Origin: Bacteroides muris (ex Afrizal et al. 2022)
GTDB taxonomy: Bacteria; Bacteroidota; Bacteroidia; Bacteroidales; Bacteroidaceae
Assembly (NCBI RefSeq): GCF_004793475.1
Contig: NZ_SRYZ01000039.1
Span: 1-35,668, forward strand
Length of the DNA stretch: 35,668 nucleotides
Reading direction: 5' to 3'
Shown: in pieces, positions 7,913-16,522 of the stretch
Layout: every line of letters begins with the position of its first letter
Numbering within the stretch: the stretch's first letter is position 1
The notes under the pieces: model-generated
What the model was told of the DNA's origin: nothing
Databases searched by the model: none
What the model saw: the letters and a program-made list of their open reading frames with translations, nothing else
Translations under genes and position numbers: made by a program

Positions 7913-8875
7913 TTATAAATAAGTACTGATTCCCAGGTACGCGCACTGTCCGTCCGGTGTACCCAGCCGGAAACGGGCGTCCTCCTGTTGGATGATATAG
8001 CGGACTTGTACCTCCTTGTCCGATGGCAGGAACAGCTCCATGAGGGCGTTCAATATCCGGTTGTTGGCGGCTCCCGGGAAAAAGGTCTCCATTTTCCGGG
8101 CGGACAGGGGGCCGATTTCCAGCAGCAGCCGGTATGTGCCGTCGGCAAAACGGTTCCCCGCCACCATCGTGTCGCCCAAAAGGCACCGGCCTAACCGGGG
8201 GACAAGACCGGGAGGCGCCTCTGTCACGCATTTGTCGCCTCTCTTCAGGCGGACAGGCACCCCGGTCAGGATGCTCATGCACTCGCCCGTCTTCGCAAGG
8301 CTGGCGGTAATCTGTTCCAGATAGGGCAGCAGATGGACCAGCATGACCGCCAGATGGAGCGGCAGCAGCTTAAGCACCGGCCACTGTCCGGAGAAGATGC
8401 TCACAAAGTCGGCGTGCACGTTCATCTCGTCGATACGGCGCTCCTTGTTCTGGAAAGCGACCAGCAGATGGTCCAGCGAGATTTCAAAAGGCTTGAAAAA
8501 ACGCCGGGCGAAGAATTCCTCCTCGCGGTGGATGCGGATTTCATCCAGTACCTGTTCTTTCGACACTTTCCCCGACTGATGGAGATTCTTGTGGAAGATG
8601 CCTTCCGGAAGGGCGTCGTAAATGCTGCGCCTGTTCACGTGGAGATACAGATAATCCGTCAGGTCGTAATGGGAGTATTCCGAGCGTATTTCTTGGATGT
8701 CCTTCGAGAAGCCGCGACGCATGTCGCCCCGTCTGGAGATAAGGGTGCGTTCCGCGTCATACCCGCCCTCCTTCAGCCCGCTGGCCACCACTTCCGCCTT
8801 GAAGTCGGTATCCGGCTGGTTGAACAGATGGGGGCGTTCCTCAAAACATACGATTTTGTCTGTCTCTTCTGCCAT
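7913..8875 (-). CDS. tssG: TssG, T6SS baseplate wedge protein
   Basis: 320 aa from the ATG at 8875, 20 nt after the tssK stop. The frame is open further upstream, but that part lies inside tssK and reads as shadow sequence. Central motifs 'FEISLDHLLVAFQNKERRIDEMNVHADFV' and the C-terminal 'LRLEIGPLSARKMETFFPG'-like segment ('LLLEIGPLSARKMETFFPG') match the Bacteroidetes TssG family, where an '...lGPl....f.PG' stretch is conserved. TssG bridges TssF and TssK in the baseplate wedge. It is shorter than TssF, as expected, and sits in the same operon as TssE, F and K. Confidence 0.83.
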   Translation of the reverse strand: MAEETDKIVCFEERPHLFNQPDTDFKAEVVASGLKEGGYDAERTLISRRGDMRRGFSKDIQEIRSEYSHYDLTDYLYLHVNRRSIYDALPEGIFHKNLHQSGKVSKEQVLDEIRIHREEEFFARRFFKPFEISLDHLLVAFQNKERRIDEMNVHADFVSIFSGQWPVLKLLPLHLAVMLVHLLPYLEQITASLAKTGECMSILTGVPVRLKRGDKCVTEAPPGLVPRLGRCLLGDTMVAGNRFADGTYRLLLEIGPLSARKMETFFPGAANNRILNALMELFLPSDKEVQVRYIIQQEDARFRLGTPDGQCAYLGISTYL

Positions 8876-8895
8876 GGTTGTTCTTGTATGAATTA

Positions 8896-10062
8896 TCAGT
8901 CCAATATGTTCCAGCGTGACTCGTTCGTCTCCTTCGGTTGTCTGGAGCGTTCGGCAACCACGATGTTTTCCTTGTGCTTGCCGATGTATTCCAGCCGGCT
9001 GAGCGTGGTCCACAGGTCATTGAACTGGTACAGGAAACGCTCCGCGGTTATCATCAGCGGACGGATGTTCTGGTGGTTGTACAACAGGCCGCTGTTTTCC
9101 CGCAACAGCCCCTCGTAAGCGCCGGGATTGATGCCGTTCCACTCGTTGAAATATTTCAGCAGGTCCTCCTTCTCTTCCTTGTTCATAAATCCCAGGCAGA
9201 CATACAGGCGGTGGGCCAGCGTGGAGAATACATTCAGGAAACGGAGGGGCGGATAATACTGCCCTTCGTTACGGTAGGAGAAATAGATGTCGGATATGAA
9301 CAGCATGACATGGCGGCACAACATGCCGATGTTCACGGCAAGCGGGGTCTGCTTCTCCGCATTCTCCACCTTGGCGAGAATATCCGACGAGGCTTTCTCG
9401 ATGGAATCGACCAGCTGCCCGAATTTCAGATAGTAGTTTTTCAGGTCCGGATGGCTGGACATGCTGGTACAGGGAGGGATGAAGTTCCCGTCCACCTCGC
9501 AGCGGTTCCCGTTTTTGCGCAGGCGGCCGATTACCAGGAAGTGCCTTCCCAGGTTGTTGCCGTCAATCTGCCCTGTCGGAACGACGCTCAACGCGTAGTT
9601 GGGCAGCGCGTCAGGCTGGCGGGGACTGGTCTCCTTTTCGTCCGGGACGCCCGAAGGCAGACGCTCGAAAGGGTCTGCCATCAGAATGACATCCCACCGC
9701 TGGTCCTTATCCTCCGTCTCGTCAATGGCGATATGGAAACTGGCGGTCAGCTCGTCGTCTCCCCCCGCGTCATAATCTATCAGGTAGCCGCCGGCGGTAA
9801 GGGCGAGGCAGCGTTTCAAACGGACTTCCAGAGTGCCCGTGACAAGTTCCGTGATGCTGAAATCACCGGAAACGGCTTCTCCTTTCCTGAAGGGGAGCAG
9901 TCCGTAATTGGCACGGTTCAGCTGGAATGACTGGTATTCGCACAGCCGGTCCGTGAAATGGTCCTCCAGCTGGATAAAATGCTTCTTGTTGACCGGCATT
10001 CCATCCGCCCAGTTTACCAGCGGATATCTCTTTCCCGGTTTCTGTTTTCTTGTATTCATCAT
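8896..10062 (-). CDS. tssK: TssK, baseplate-to-membrane-complex connector
   Basis: 388 aa, starting at a double ATG (10062/10059). It opens with 'YPLVNWADGMPVNKKHFIQ', which corresponds to the TssK signature 'v.W.eGM.l.phHFq' that begins the shell domain. The beta-rich first half is followed by a helical middle ('SIEKASSDILAKVENAEKQ') and a C-terminal part with 'LAHRLYVCLGFMNKEEKEDLLKYFNEW'. TssK trimers link the baseplate to the envelope complex; in this phylum the contact is to TssN, encoded just upstream. Length is slightly below the proteobacterial average of about 440 aa, as is usual for subtype iii. Confidence 0.87.
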   Translation of the reverse strand: MMNTRKQKPGKRYPLVNWADGMPVNKKHFIQLEDHFTDRLCEYQSFQLNRANYGLLPFRKGEAVSGDFSITELVTGTLEVRLKRCLALTAGGYLIDYDAGGDDELTASFHIAIDETEDKDQRWDVILMADPFERLPSGVPDEKETSPRQPDALPNYALSVVPTGQIDGNNLGRHFLVIGRLRKNGNRCEVDGNFIPPCTSMSSHPDLKNYYLKFGQLVDSIEKASSDILAKVENAEKQTPLAVNIGMLCRHVMLFISDIYFSYRNEGQYYPPLRFLNVFSTLAHRLYVCLGFMNKEEKEDLLKYFNEWNGINPGAYEGLLRENSGLLYNHQNIRPLMITAERFLYQFNDLWTTLSRLEYIGKHKENIVVAERSRQPKETNESRWNILD

Positions 10063-10072
10063 GTCTGTTTTT

Positions 10073-10951
10073 TTAAAATTCCTTGTAATTCACTATTTCG
10101 TTCGCCACGCGCTTGGCTATGATCACATCATGGCTTTTCAGCCGGTTCTCGGCAAGCGTGACGTCCGGGTCTATATATAACCTTCTCTTGAAAAAGGAGG
10201 ATTTGGTATAGAACACCCATTCGTAATAGGCGCCGCCGTCATTCTGATAGACTATCGGGGAGGACGGCGATTTGAGGTTGCAGTCGTCGATCATGCGCTG
10301 GAACCAATGCCCGAAAATGACATCTTCGGACGCCTTGCCGGTAATACGCTCCGCGGCGGGATCGTCCACCTTGCGGAAAATTTCCACATCCACCACGATG
10401 CTCCGCTCACGGTTGATGTACAAGGAGTCCGAATCATACTCTTCCGAATACTTCCAGACCTTGTATATTTCAAGGGGTATGTCAAAATAGCTGTTTACCG
10501 TCTGGGTGTACAGGAGTGGGAAGACGAAAGGCAGCAGGCAGGTGGAAGCCCAGATGCCGTACTGGAGTTCGTTGCAGAGGTTGAACACTACGGAGAAGAG
10601 CCCCGCGCCCAGCAGCACGACTGTAACCGTCAGCAGGCACCGGATACCGAAAGAGGGTGTCTCCTTGCCCGAAGCGAACACTTTCCGCAGCAGGAACCGG
10701 TTGTAATACCCGGCGGTCCAGTACAGGATGGCAAGCAGGACATAGATGTAGGGCATGAAGCTGTAGTCCATGAATCCAGACAGGGCGGGCAGGGCAAGTA
10801 CAATGCCGCACAGCAGCAGATAGACAATCAGTTTCTTATTGTTGAGCAGCTTGTTCTTCCGTGCGATAAAATAGGCTGCAATCCCGAAAATCACAGTCAG
10901 TACGGGCATCAGCAGGTACGATGAAATCAGATGTTGGGTGACAGGGTCCAT
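10073..10951 (-). CDS. tssN: TssN, polytopic inner-membrane protein of the Bacteroidetes T6SS
   Basis: 292 aa with an ATG start at 10951. The N-terminal half has five hydrophobic segments (about residues 8-29, 40-60, 66-87, 103-127 and 131-150). The remaining 140 residues are a soluble, presumably cytosolic, domain with 'DSLYINRERSIVVDVEIF' and 'YYEWVFYTKSSFFKRRLY'. This topology and the position between tssF and tssK match TssN. It is reported to connect the baseplate to the phylum-specific membrane complex, the job done by TssL/M elsewhere. Gaps to both neighbours are about 10 nt. Confidence 0.87.
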   Translation of the reverse strand: MDPVTQHLISSYLLMPVLTVIFGIAAYFIARKNKLLNNKKLIVYLLLCGIVLALPALSGFMDYSFMPYIYVLLAILYWTAGYYNRFLLRKVFASGKETPSFGIRCLLTVTVVLLGAGLFSVVFNLCNELQYGIWASTCLLPFVFPLLYTQTVNSYFDIPLEIYKVWKYSEEYDSDSLYINRERSIVVDVEIFRKVDDPAAERITGKASEDVIFGHWFQRMIDDCNLKSPSSPIVYQNDGGAYYEWVFYTKSSFFKRRLYIDPDVTLAENRLKSHDVIIAKRVANEIVNYKEF

Positions 10952-10962
10952 AAGTTCTATGT

Positions 10963-12807
10963 TTATGCGTTATTGTATTCGATGAATATGCGGTAATTGA
11001 ATGTGTCCGGCGAGCAGGCAGACAGTCTGGTGTGCAGACTGTCTTTCATCTGTTTTTCCTGCGACGGCCCGTCCAGCTTCGTTCCCAGGACCAGATGCAC
11101 TTCTTTGGTGCGTATCAGCCCTTCGGTGGGAACTGGGCTGATTTCCACCCCGTTGCGGATTTCTGTCCGCAACAGAAGCTCGCCAAGCTCTTTCTTGCAG
11201 AAGCTGGCTATGTCGTTTTGCGTCAGCACACGCCCGTGTGAAATGATCCCGTATTTGTAGATATCGATCAGCTCCCGGTTCTTGGGGGCTTGCTTCCCGC
11301 CGTAGGTGGTACTGACAAGCGCGAGTGTCTTCGGGTCCAGATAGGTGGTGGCGTATGGCGACAGCTCCACGCCGGCCTGTATTTGGTTGCCTGTCTCGCA
11401 GTGGGTGGTCCAGTATTTCACGGTGACCTGCCCTTTGCCGGACATCTGGTCGATCATCAGGTAATAGGGTGTCTCCCTGTATTCGTTCATGTTGTCGGTT
11501 GCCTGTTTCAGTTGCGCCGTCAGTTGCTCCATCTGGCCGACGAGCGCTTGCAGCTTGACACTCGAAACGGCATGGAAGGCGTGGGTCTCGTCATCCAGCA
11601 GGTCCAGCAGATAGCCGAGCAGTTCCTTGGCGGAGCGGGAGTCAAAACGCTCGCAGCCTCCCTTGCGGATGGAATAGGTGCCGTAACTCTCCGTGGAGCC
11701 GGGTACCGGATACTGGAGCTCATGATAGCTCTTTCCGTCCGAGTCCTTCACGCTGTGCACGGACAGCAGGGACTCGTAATTGCCGGTACGCAGGGGAATC
11801 ACCCTGAACGTGTCTTCGAGGGAGGTGGTTTGTTCGTGCAACAGCTTGTTTTCCACAGGCACGATGTTGATGCCCGCATGAAGCTCCTCCAGGATTTCCG
11901 AAGTGAAATGGGCGGGGAATACGATTTTCACCCACACCAGCTTTTCCTGCATCTTTTCCCGCACACGCTCCCCGAAACAGGAAGACAAGGCTTTCGGCAA
12001 GGGCTCCTTGTCAACCTCATCGAGGGGGACCGGTTGCGAAACCCGCAGGAAATGCTTGTTGTATAGATCCATCACCTCCTTGTCTATGACGGACATCACA
12101 TCATAGCTCCGGAAGAAGGCACGGGTGGATTCCTCCGGCAACCGGCTTTTCTCATAGATGCCCGGCTCCATCCGGATGGGGGTTCCACCGGCGGACCATT
12201 CCGTGCACGGAAGCAGGAACAGGTATTCATAGCTTTCGGTAAGGTTGGGGAAGTCAAGATAGAAAGAAATGTTTTCCAGGTCCGTCAGCGAGTCGTCCAC
12301 CGCCAGGCCGAGCCACACCGTGCGGGCGGGCGTCCTTGTTTCCGTACGGGCAATCATGGTTTTCGACAGGGTATGGTCCACCTGATAGAGAATGTCGTCA
12401 CACACCATGTATTTCACATCGGCTTTGTGCAGCAGGGTGTCACAGGCCGGATAAAAGGAAATGCTTCCGGCGGACAGCTTCTGGGTCAGCAGGTCATTCT
12501 CATAATACATGCCCGACTCTTTCGTTATCAGGTAGCCGGGCTCGATGGGAGAGGCATGCACGACACCATGCGCGGGAAGTGCCGAGGTCAGTATGTCCGG
12601 TGTCAGAATGCGGGCGGTTTTTTCCAGCAGCCGCGTCTCGATGGCCGTGAAGTCTTCCCCCAGCATATACAGTTCGTTGGACAGCGCCTCAAGCATCAGT
12701 TTGACGACAGGGTCAAAATTTTCCGCTTTCTTGATTCCCCAGAACGCCGCCGCATATTTCAGCATACGGTTTCTGATCTGCTCCTTGTTATATTTCTCCA
12801 TACTCAT
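10963..12807 (-). CDS. tssF: TssF, T6SS baseplate protein
   Basis: 614 aa with an ATG start at 12807. The N-terminus 'IRNRMLKYAAAFWGIKKAENFDPVVKLMLEALS' is the TssF pattern (RmLr.Aa..wg......DP.v..llea.a). It is followed by 'RLLEKTARILTPDILTSALPAHGVVHASP', matching '....l...l.P....p.pa..v...'. TssF forms the wedge core with TssG and TssE. Length agrees with the family (about 600 aa). It follows tssE with 7 nt between. Confidence 0.9.
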   Translation of the reverse strand: MSMEKYNKEQIRNRMLKYAAAFWGIKKAENFDPVVKLMLEALSNELYMLGEDFTAIETRLLEKTARILTPDILTSALPAHGVVHASPIEPGYLITKESGMYYENDLLTQKLSAGSISFYPACDTLLHKADVKYMVCDDILYQVDHTLSKTMIARTETRTPARTVWLGLAVDDSLTDLENISFYLDFPNLTESYEYLFLLPCTEWSAGGTPIRMEPGIYEKSRLPEESTRAFFRSYDVMSVIDKEVMDLYNKHFLRVSQPVPLDEVDKEPLPKALSSCFGERVREKMQEKLVWVKIVFPAHFTSEILEELHAGINIVPVENKLLHEQTTSLEDTFRVIPLRTGNYESLLSVHSVKDSDGKSYHELQYPVPGSTESYGTYSIRKGGCERFDSRSAKELLGYLLDLLDDETHAFHAVSSVKLQALVGQMEQLTAQLKQATDNMNEYRETPYYLMIDQMSGKGQVTVKYWTTHCETGNQIQAGVELSPYATTYLDPKTLALVSTTYGGKQAPKNRELIDIYKYGIISHGRVLTQNDIASFCKKELGELLLRTEIRNGVEISPVPTEGLIRTKEVHLVLGTKLDGPSQEKQMKDSLHTRLSACSPDTFNYRIFIEYNNA

Positions 12808-12814
12808 ACGCTTG

Positions 12815-13279
12815 TCATCGGGTTGAAATGGGTCCTAAATAAATCACATAGTAAAAACAACGCTTCTCTCCGGTATGCAACAGATTGCCATAGACATATA
12901 CCTGCACGCGTTTTTTTATGGTCGAAGCCTCGAACACATTGTCCTGCCGGGTGGTATCGTCGATAATGACCCGGACGTTCACATTCGTAAGACGCTTCTC
13001 GTACCGGGTGATGGCTTGGGTGATATAGTCGGAAAACTGCCCTTCCCAGCGGGTATGCGAAATGATACTCTCAAAATCAAGATAAAAAATCTCGCAACCG
13101 AACTCCTTGTCAAAGGCGTGTTCCCCGGGAGCCGTGTCAATCAGCATCTCGATGAACTGGTCGATGGACTCTATCTCCGTACAGGACGCGAGGCGGCTGT
13201 TTTCCACATCCTCGCTGAGCAAGGCTCCAAAATCCAGAGGCAGTTTGCAAAATTTCGTTTCCATACTTGTCAGCGCCAT
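12815..13279 (-). CDS. tssE: TssE, gp25-like baseplate protein
   Basis: 154 aa from the ATG at 13279, or 149 aa from the ATG at 13264. The first overlaps the preceding gene by 10 nt and cannot be excluded. The gp25/lysozyme-like fold shows as 'SIDQFIEMLIDTAPGEHAFDKEFGCEIF', corresponding to the usual 'i...i..ll.T.pGer.f.peyG' motif. It is followed by a helix ('YITQAITRYEKRL') and strands with 'TNVNVRVII'. TssE nucleates the sheath on the baseplate. The charged residues of the 'EFGC' loop take the place of the common 'r..yG'. Confidence 0.85.
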   Translation of the reverse strand: MALTSMETKFCKLPLDFGALLSEDVENSRLASCTEIESIDQFIEMLIDTAPGEHAFDKEFGCEIFYLDFESIISHTRWEGQFSDYITQAITRYEKRLTNVNVRVIIDDTTRQDNVFEASTIKKRVQVYVYGNLLHTGEKRCFYYVIYLGPISTR

Positions 13280-13713
13280 TCGTTATTTTCAAATTCGTCG
13301 TCACTGAATTGCAATATCCTTGCGGCAAACAGGAGTGTGATGCTGCTTTTTTGGTTCATACGGTCAACCTTACGCTGCAAACGGATGCAGTTCCCTTCCA
13401 CGAAACGCAGGACGAATTCGGCTTCCTGGTCCGGTTTGTCTTTCCGGTAGACCCGCAGGTTCCCGTCCTCGCATGGTTGGCTGTAGGCACCCCACCGCAG
13501 CAGACCGTCACCCGGCATACCCGCAAGGGTACAGGTAACGAAACCGCCGTATGCCTCACCTTCCGGCAATCCGTCACGGTCGGTATTCCGTTTGAATTGC
13601 AGGTCAAATTCTTCTACTGTGTATGTCTCGTGACATACGGACAGCTTCATCGCATAACGGTCATTCACCGTTCCGGGCTCTTTCCGTTTAAACAAGGCAG
13701 CAAACCAGTTCAT
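13270..13713 (-). CDS. tssD: TssD (Hcp)-family paralog
   Basis: 147 aa with an ATG start at 13713. It has the TssD strand plan: 'EEFDLQFKRNTDRDGLPEGEAYGGFVTCTL' (the '...q..D..G.p......GG.i...' segment of the family), a central 'LLRWGA', an 'EAEFVLRFVEGNCIRLQRKV' segment and a C-terminal 'ITLLFAARILQFSDDEFENN' ending close to the usual 'W'. The N-terminal 13 residues, including 'FKRKEP', are an unusual basic extension. It overlaps tssE by up to 10 nt, so its product may be tied to the baseplate rather than forming the bulk tube. That role is inference. Confidence 0.75.
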   Translation of the reverse strand: MNWFAALFKRKEPGTVNDRYAMKLSVCHETYTVEEFDLQFKRNTDRDGLPEGEAYGGFVTCTLAGMPGDGLLRWGAYSQPCEDGNLRVYRKDKPDQEAEFVLRFVEGNCIRLQRKVDRMNQKSSITLLFAARILQFSDDEFENNEWR

Positions 13714-13717
13714 AATC

Positions 13718-14119
13718 TCATTTCAAATTTAGGTGACACGAATCGCCGGCTTCCATTTCCCTGAAATGGATAAGTAGCGAGGTACAACTCTCTTTTACGG
13801 TCGAATGCACATGGAAATCCAGACATTGGGCTCCCTTGAACCTGATTGTTTCCTTTGGTGTCCCCAGCTTTCCCGAAGTGTTCATCACTTCCCCGCTTTT
13901 CAGGATACGTGAATTGAACATCCATTCCAGCAACTCCTTCGAGGGAAATCCGGCTATGCTTACCTGCATCTGTCCCCCGGTGGTCTTTCCGGCCGCTTGC
14001 CCGCATGGGGTCATCGACTTCTGGAAGTCATATTCATAACTCAACAGGTCGTAAGCCTGCACCTCATCATGTTCCGAGGGCTCGGCGGTCCAAAGTTTGA
14101 TATACGATTGTGCACTCAT
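13718..14119 (-). CDS. tssD: TssD (Hcp)-family paralog
   Basis: 133 aa with an ATG start at 14119. It carries 'SYEYDFQKSMTPCGQAAGKTTGGQMQVSI', the TssD 'y.f.q..d..G.p.....GG.i.v.i' segment, then 'LLEWMFNSRILKSGEVM', 'IRFKGAQCLDFHVHS' and 'CTSLLIHFREMEAG'. The closing 'W' typical of the family is missing; the chain ends 'CHLNLK'. It lies 4 nt before the next tssD paralog in the operon. It is likely a minor or specialised Hcp, perhaps a cap, chaperone or cargo carrier. Confidence 0.75.
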   Translation of the reverse strand: MSAQSYIKLWTAEPSEHDEVQAYDLLSYEYDFQKSMTPCGQAAGKTTGGQMQVSIAGFPSKELLEWMFNSRILKSGEVMNTSGKLGTPKETIRFKGAQCLDFHVHSTVKESCTSLLIHFREMEAGDSCHLNLK

Positions 14120-14134
14120 AATATCTGTAATCTT

Positions 14135-14428
14135 TTATTCGTCCTCACTCATCAGATTGGTTTGTAACATGGCAGTCAGGGTCCGTTCCGGATTCATGCG
14201 TGACTCCACGAACAATACTGTGTCCTGACTGTCCAGATGCTTGCGCGAATAGGCTCGCAGGTAGGCTTTGAATGCTTGTACCTTCGTGCGGTATTCGTCT
14301 AAGGGAAGTGCGAAGATGTCTTGCTCTCCCAATCGCTCCAGCCCGTATTTTCCCAATTCATCCTCAAATGATTTTTTTGACAAACCATTAGAAATGATAT
14401 AAATAATTAATACCTTATACTGCGCCAT
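14135..14428 (-). CDS. Small protein of unknown function between effector module and tssD
   Basis: 97 aa from the ATG at 14428; an upstream TTG at 14440 would overlap the preceding gene. The sequence begins 'MAQYKVLIIYII' (a strand). It continues through 'SFEDELGKYGLERLGEQDIFALP' and 'FKAYLRAYSRKHLDSQDTVLFVE', an alternating strand-helix-strand pattern compatible with a small ferredoxin-like fold, and ends acidic (SEDE). I recognise no family. Its codon use and GC content are closer to the structural genes than to the AT-rich pair before it. It may therefore be a conserved T6SS accessory gene rather than part of the effector cassette. Confidence 0.6.
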   Translation of the reverse strand: MAQYKVLIIYIISNGLSKKSFEDELGKYGLERLGEQDIFALPLDEYRTKVQAFKAYLRAYSRKHLDSQDTVLFVESRMNPERTLTAMLQTNLMSEDE

Positions 14429-14436
14429 ATCTCTAA

Positions 14437-14799
14437 TCAACTTAACTTAAGAATAAAAATACGTGTTATTATGAATCCTAAATACATACCTATCAAGATT
14501 AAGTAAAAAGGAAATATGTACACATTATACAATATATCCTTATTTAAAAACACTATAAAAAAACAGAGAAACATCACCAGTAAAAACATATAATTCAATC
14601 TTGATAAAGAACGGAAAATCCAACTATCATTCTTTGCTTGTTTCAATTTTTGATATGTATAAAAACTGGCAATAGCACCTAGTAATAAAAATGTGCGATA
14701 CCAAACTCCTGTAAAAGTATATGGATACAATAAATTTAAAGAAATCAGAATCACGACAAACATATTACTTAAATCATTATATAATATACTATTTTTCAT
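14437..14799 (-). CDS. Four-TM membrane protein, probable immunity protein
   Basis: 120 aa with an ATG start at 14799, overlapping the effector stop by 4 nt (ATGA). About half the residues are hydrophobic, forming four segments near 13-30, 34-50, 68-87 and 94-115 with a short basic loop ('YQKLKQAKND') in the middle. It is very AT-rich. Coupled to a putative effector and of typical immunity size, it most likely protects the producer and its siblings. No named family is recognised. It has the same architecture as the four-TM protein behind the other Hcp-linked effector at the operon end, though I see no clear sequence similarity between them. Confidence 0.6.
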   Translation of the reverse strand: MKNSILYNDLSNMFVVILISLNLLYPYTFTGVWYRTFLLLGAIASFYTYQKLKQAKNDSWIFRSLSRLNYMFLLVMFLCFFIVFLNKDILYNVYIFPFYLILIGMYLGFIITRIFILKLS

Positions 14800-15656
14800 T
14801 CAGATTTTTTCTTTTGAAATATCGGTTCAACATGTTCTTTTCGCACAACATTAGTATTATCTTTAGGCAATACTAATGTTTTTGAATATAATTGTTCTAT
14901 TATCCTAGCTATTTTGAATTTATTAATAATCGAAGGCTTTACAACTTTTTGTGGCTTAGGGTTAAAATAAAAATATTCACTTTTAAACTTTTGTTGTTCA
15001 TTATATCTATAATTATGCTCAACAGAATGTTCTATAAAAGTATTTTTAACAGTATCTACAGAAGTTACTTGATAATAATCTTGTATTGCATAAGCTAATC
15101 CTGGCAAAAAATAATTACCTCCTCCATTCGAAAAATTATCAGGATTTGGCATTGCAATAGGTTCTCTCATCGTATAGTGCGTTTTAGGTATTTGGGTTTC
15201 AGACCATGGTCCTGGATAATGAGAATTTCCATTACCTACATTTTTGTAATATATAACAGCGGCAATATAACACAAACAACCACCAGCCCAAACAAATGGA
15301 AGTAAAATATCATCCGCAACTCCTATTCCTGTAACATCATCTACCATAATTGATAAAGACAAAGCAGAAGTTGCTTTTAGAACATTTTCAGGAGTAAACC
15401 ATGAATCATCATATTGTTCTAAATGTGTGTTACAAATTTTAGAACTAGCTCTATATGCTTTAGGAGAAATATCTAATTTACATACATTATATGAATCATA
15501 GATAAGCGTAGTTTTATTAATACTAGTAGATATAGGGATATTTTCATAAAATGCATAACCGCAATTCTCAACATATCCTTCATATAAGTTACCAGAACTT
15601 AATAAATTGGTATATAAATCCAACGAAATAATATTTGATTCATTTCTTCCTTGCAT
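14796..15656 (-). CDS. Putative T6SS effector (polymorphic-toxin type) behind a tssD gene
   Basis: 286 aa from the ATG at 15656, 2 nt after the stop of the tssD gene, whose end supplies a purine-rich leader. Residues about 105-137 carry 'VDDVTGIGVADDILLP' followed by a hydrophobic stretch ('FVWAGGCLCYIAAVIYY'). Then comes 'HYPGPWSETQIP'. I associate this combination with the segment just before the toxin tip in many Bacteroidetes polymorphic toxins. The last about 125 residues, starting near 'THYTMREPIAMPNPDNF', would be the toxin domain; it ends in a basic tail and I recognise no catalytic motif. The high AT content contrasts with the genes around it. Delivery through the adjacent TssD is inferred from gene order. 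Confidence 0.62.
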   Translation of the reverse strand: MQGRNESNIISLDLYTNLLSSGNLYEGYVENCGYAFYENIPISTSINKTTLIYDSYNVCKLDISPKAYRASSKICNTHLEQYDDSWFTPENVLKATSALSLSIMVDDVTGIGVADDILLPFVWAGGCLCYIAAVIYYKNVGNGNSHYPGPWSETQIPKTHYTMREPIAMPNPDNFSNGGGNYFLPGLAYAIQDYYQVTSVDTVKNTFIEHSVEHNYRYNEQQKFKSEYFYFNPKPQKVVKPSIINKFKIARIIEQLYSKTLVLPKDNTNVVRKEHVEPIFQKKKSE

Positions 15657-15658
15657 AA

Positions 15659-16075
15659 CTATTTCACCCACCGATTATCAAATTCAATACCATTCACGCT
15701 TACACTTTCAGGAGACAGAATCAAGGTAGTTGACAAGCCTTGCCCCAAAGATTCAATAACCCGTTTCAAATTGACGCAATACGCATTCGTAAACGCCACC
15801 TCAAATATCACCCCGGACGTACCGGTCTTGAACAGTACCGCCCCGCTCTTTTTCATCCACGGTTTCACGGCCCATCCGTAGATGTTGTTCTTCACTGTTT
15901 GCGAAAGAGTAATCATGATGCGTCCGCCACGCACTTCCCCTTCCGGCTGATTCTTTATGCCATCGACAGGCTGGTGAAAACCGATTTTGAACTGTTCCAC
16001 TGCATACTCGTCACCGTCAACACTGAAGATGACATTCACATTGCTGTCCACTTGCGGAAAACTAAAGAGTCCCAT
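15659..16075 (-). CDS. tssD: TssD (Hcp)-family paralog, probable carrier of the adjacent effector
   Basis: 138 aa from the ATG at 16075. A longer reading to about 16111 would run into the previous tssD gene, so the internal ATG 13 nt after its stop is chosen. Family features are 'EQFKIGFHQPVDGIKNQPEGEVRGGRIMITL', 'KSGAVLFKTG', 'AYCVNLKRV' and the closing 'STTLILSPESVSVNG' with 'FDNRWVK', the standard TssD C-terminus with its late Trp. Its stop is 2 nt before the effector start, which suggests co-translation and pairing. Confidence 0.8.
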   Translation of the reverse strand: MGLFSFPQVDSNVNVIFSVDGDEYAVEQFKIGFHQPVDGIKNQPEGEVRGGRIMITLSQTVKNNIYGWAVKPWMKKSGAVLFKTGTSGVIFEVAFTNAYCVNLKRVIESLGQGLSTTLILSPESVSVNGIEFDNRWVK

Positions 16076-16088
16076 AACATTGTTGTTT

Positions 16089-16511
16089 TTAAAATACCCA
16101 CTGATTTTCAAATTCCTCCGACCCGAACGTCAGCTTCTGAGCCTGCACGGTCAGCTTGGTTGCGATATAGCTCTTCCCCTGCCGGATATAGCTGATTTCC
16201 ATATCCACACAGGTCGCTTTCTCAAAAAGTATCTTTTCGAGCGTGGAACCCTGGTTGTCATGAACCACGACGGCTCCATTCTGATACTTGCGGGCATCCA
16301 GCATCCACTGGATCATGTCACGGTTGGGAAGATGGGGGTAAGTCACATAGAACGTACCGCCTTTCACCTCGGTCTGGGCCTGTCCTTTGATGTCTATCCC
16401 CTGGGCGAACCCGAACTCACAGCCGATAAGCTGGTAACTGTCCTTATACATATCGACCAGCGAGGAAGCGGCAAGATTGCCGATCTTTAAGAATACTGTA
16501 TATCCAAACAT
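16089..16511 (-). CDS. tssD: TssD (Hcp)-family paralog
   Basis: 140 aa with an ATG start at 16511, 11 nt after the tssH stop. It carries 'CEFGFAQGIDIKGQAQTEVKGGTFYVTY', 'IQWMLDARKYQNGAVVVHD', 'ILFEKATCVDMEISY' and a C-terminal 'KLTVQAQKLTFGSEEFENQWVF'. This is a complete TssD profile including the closing Trp. It is the third most standard-looking Hcp of the window after the plus-strand copy and the paralog following it. It is probably part of the tube or tip. Confidence 0.8.
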   Translation of the reverse strand: MFGYTVFLKIGNLAASSLVDMYKDSYQLIGCEFGFAQGIDIKGQAQTEVKGGTFYVTYPHLPNRDMIQWMLDARKYQNGAVVVHDNQGSTLEKILFEKATCVDMEISYIRQGKSYIATKLTVQAQKLTFGSEEFENQWVF

Positions 16512-16522
16512 ACTGTACTTGA

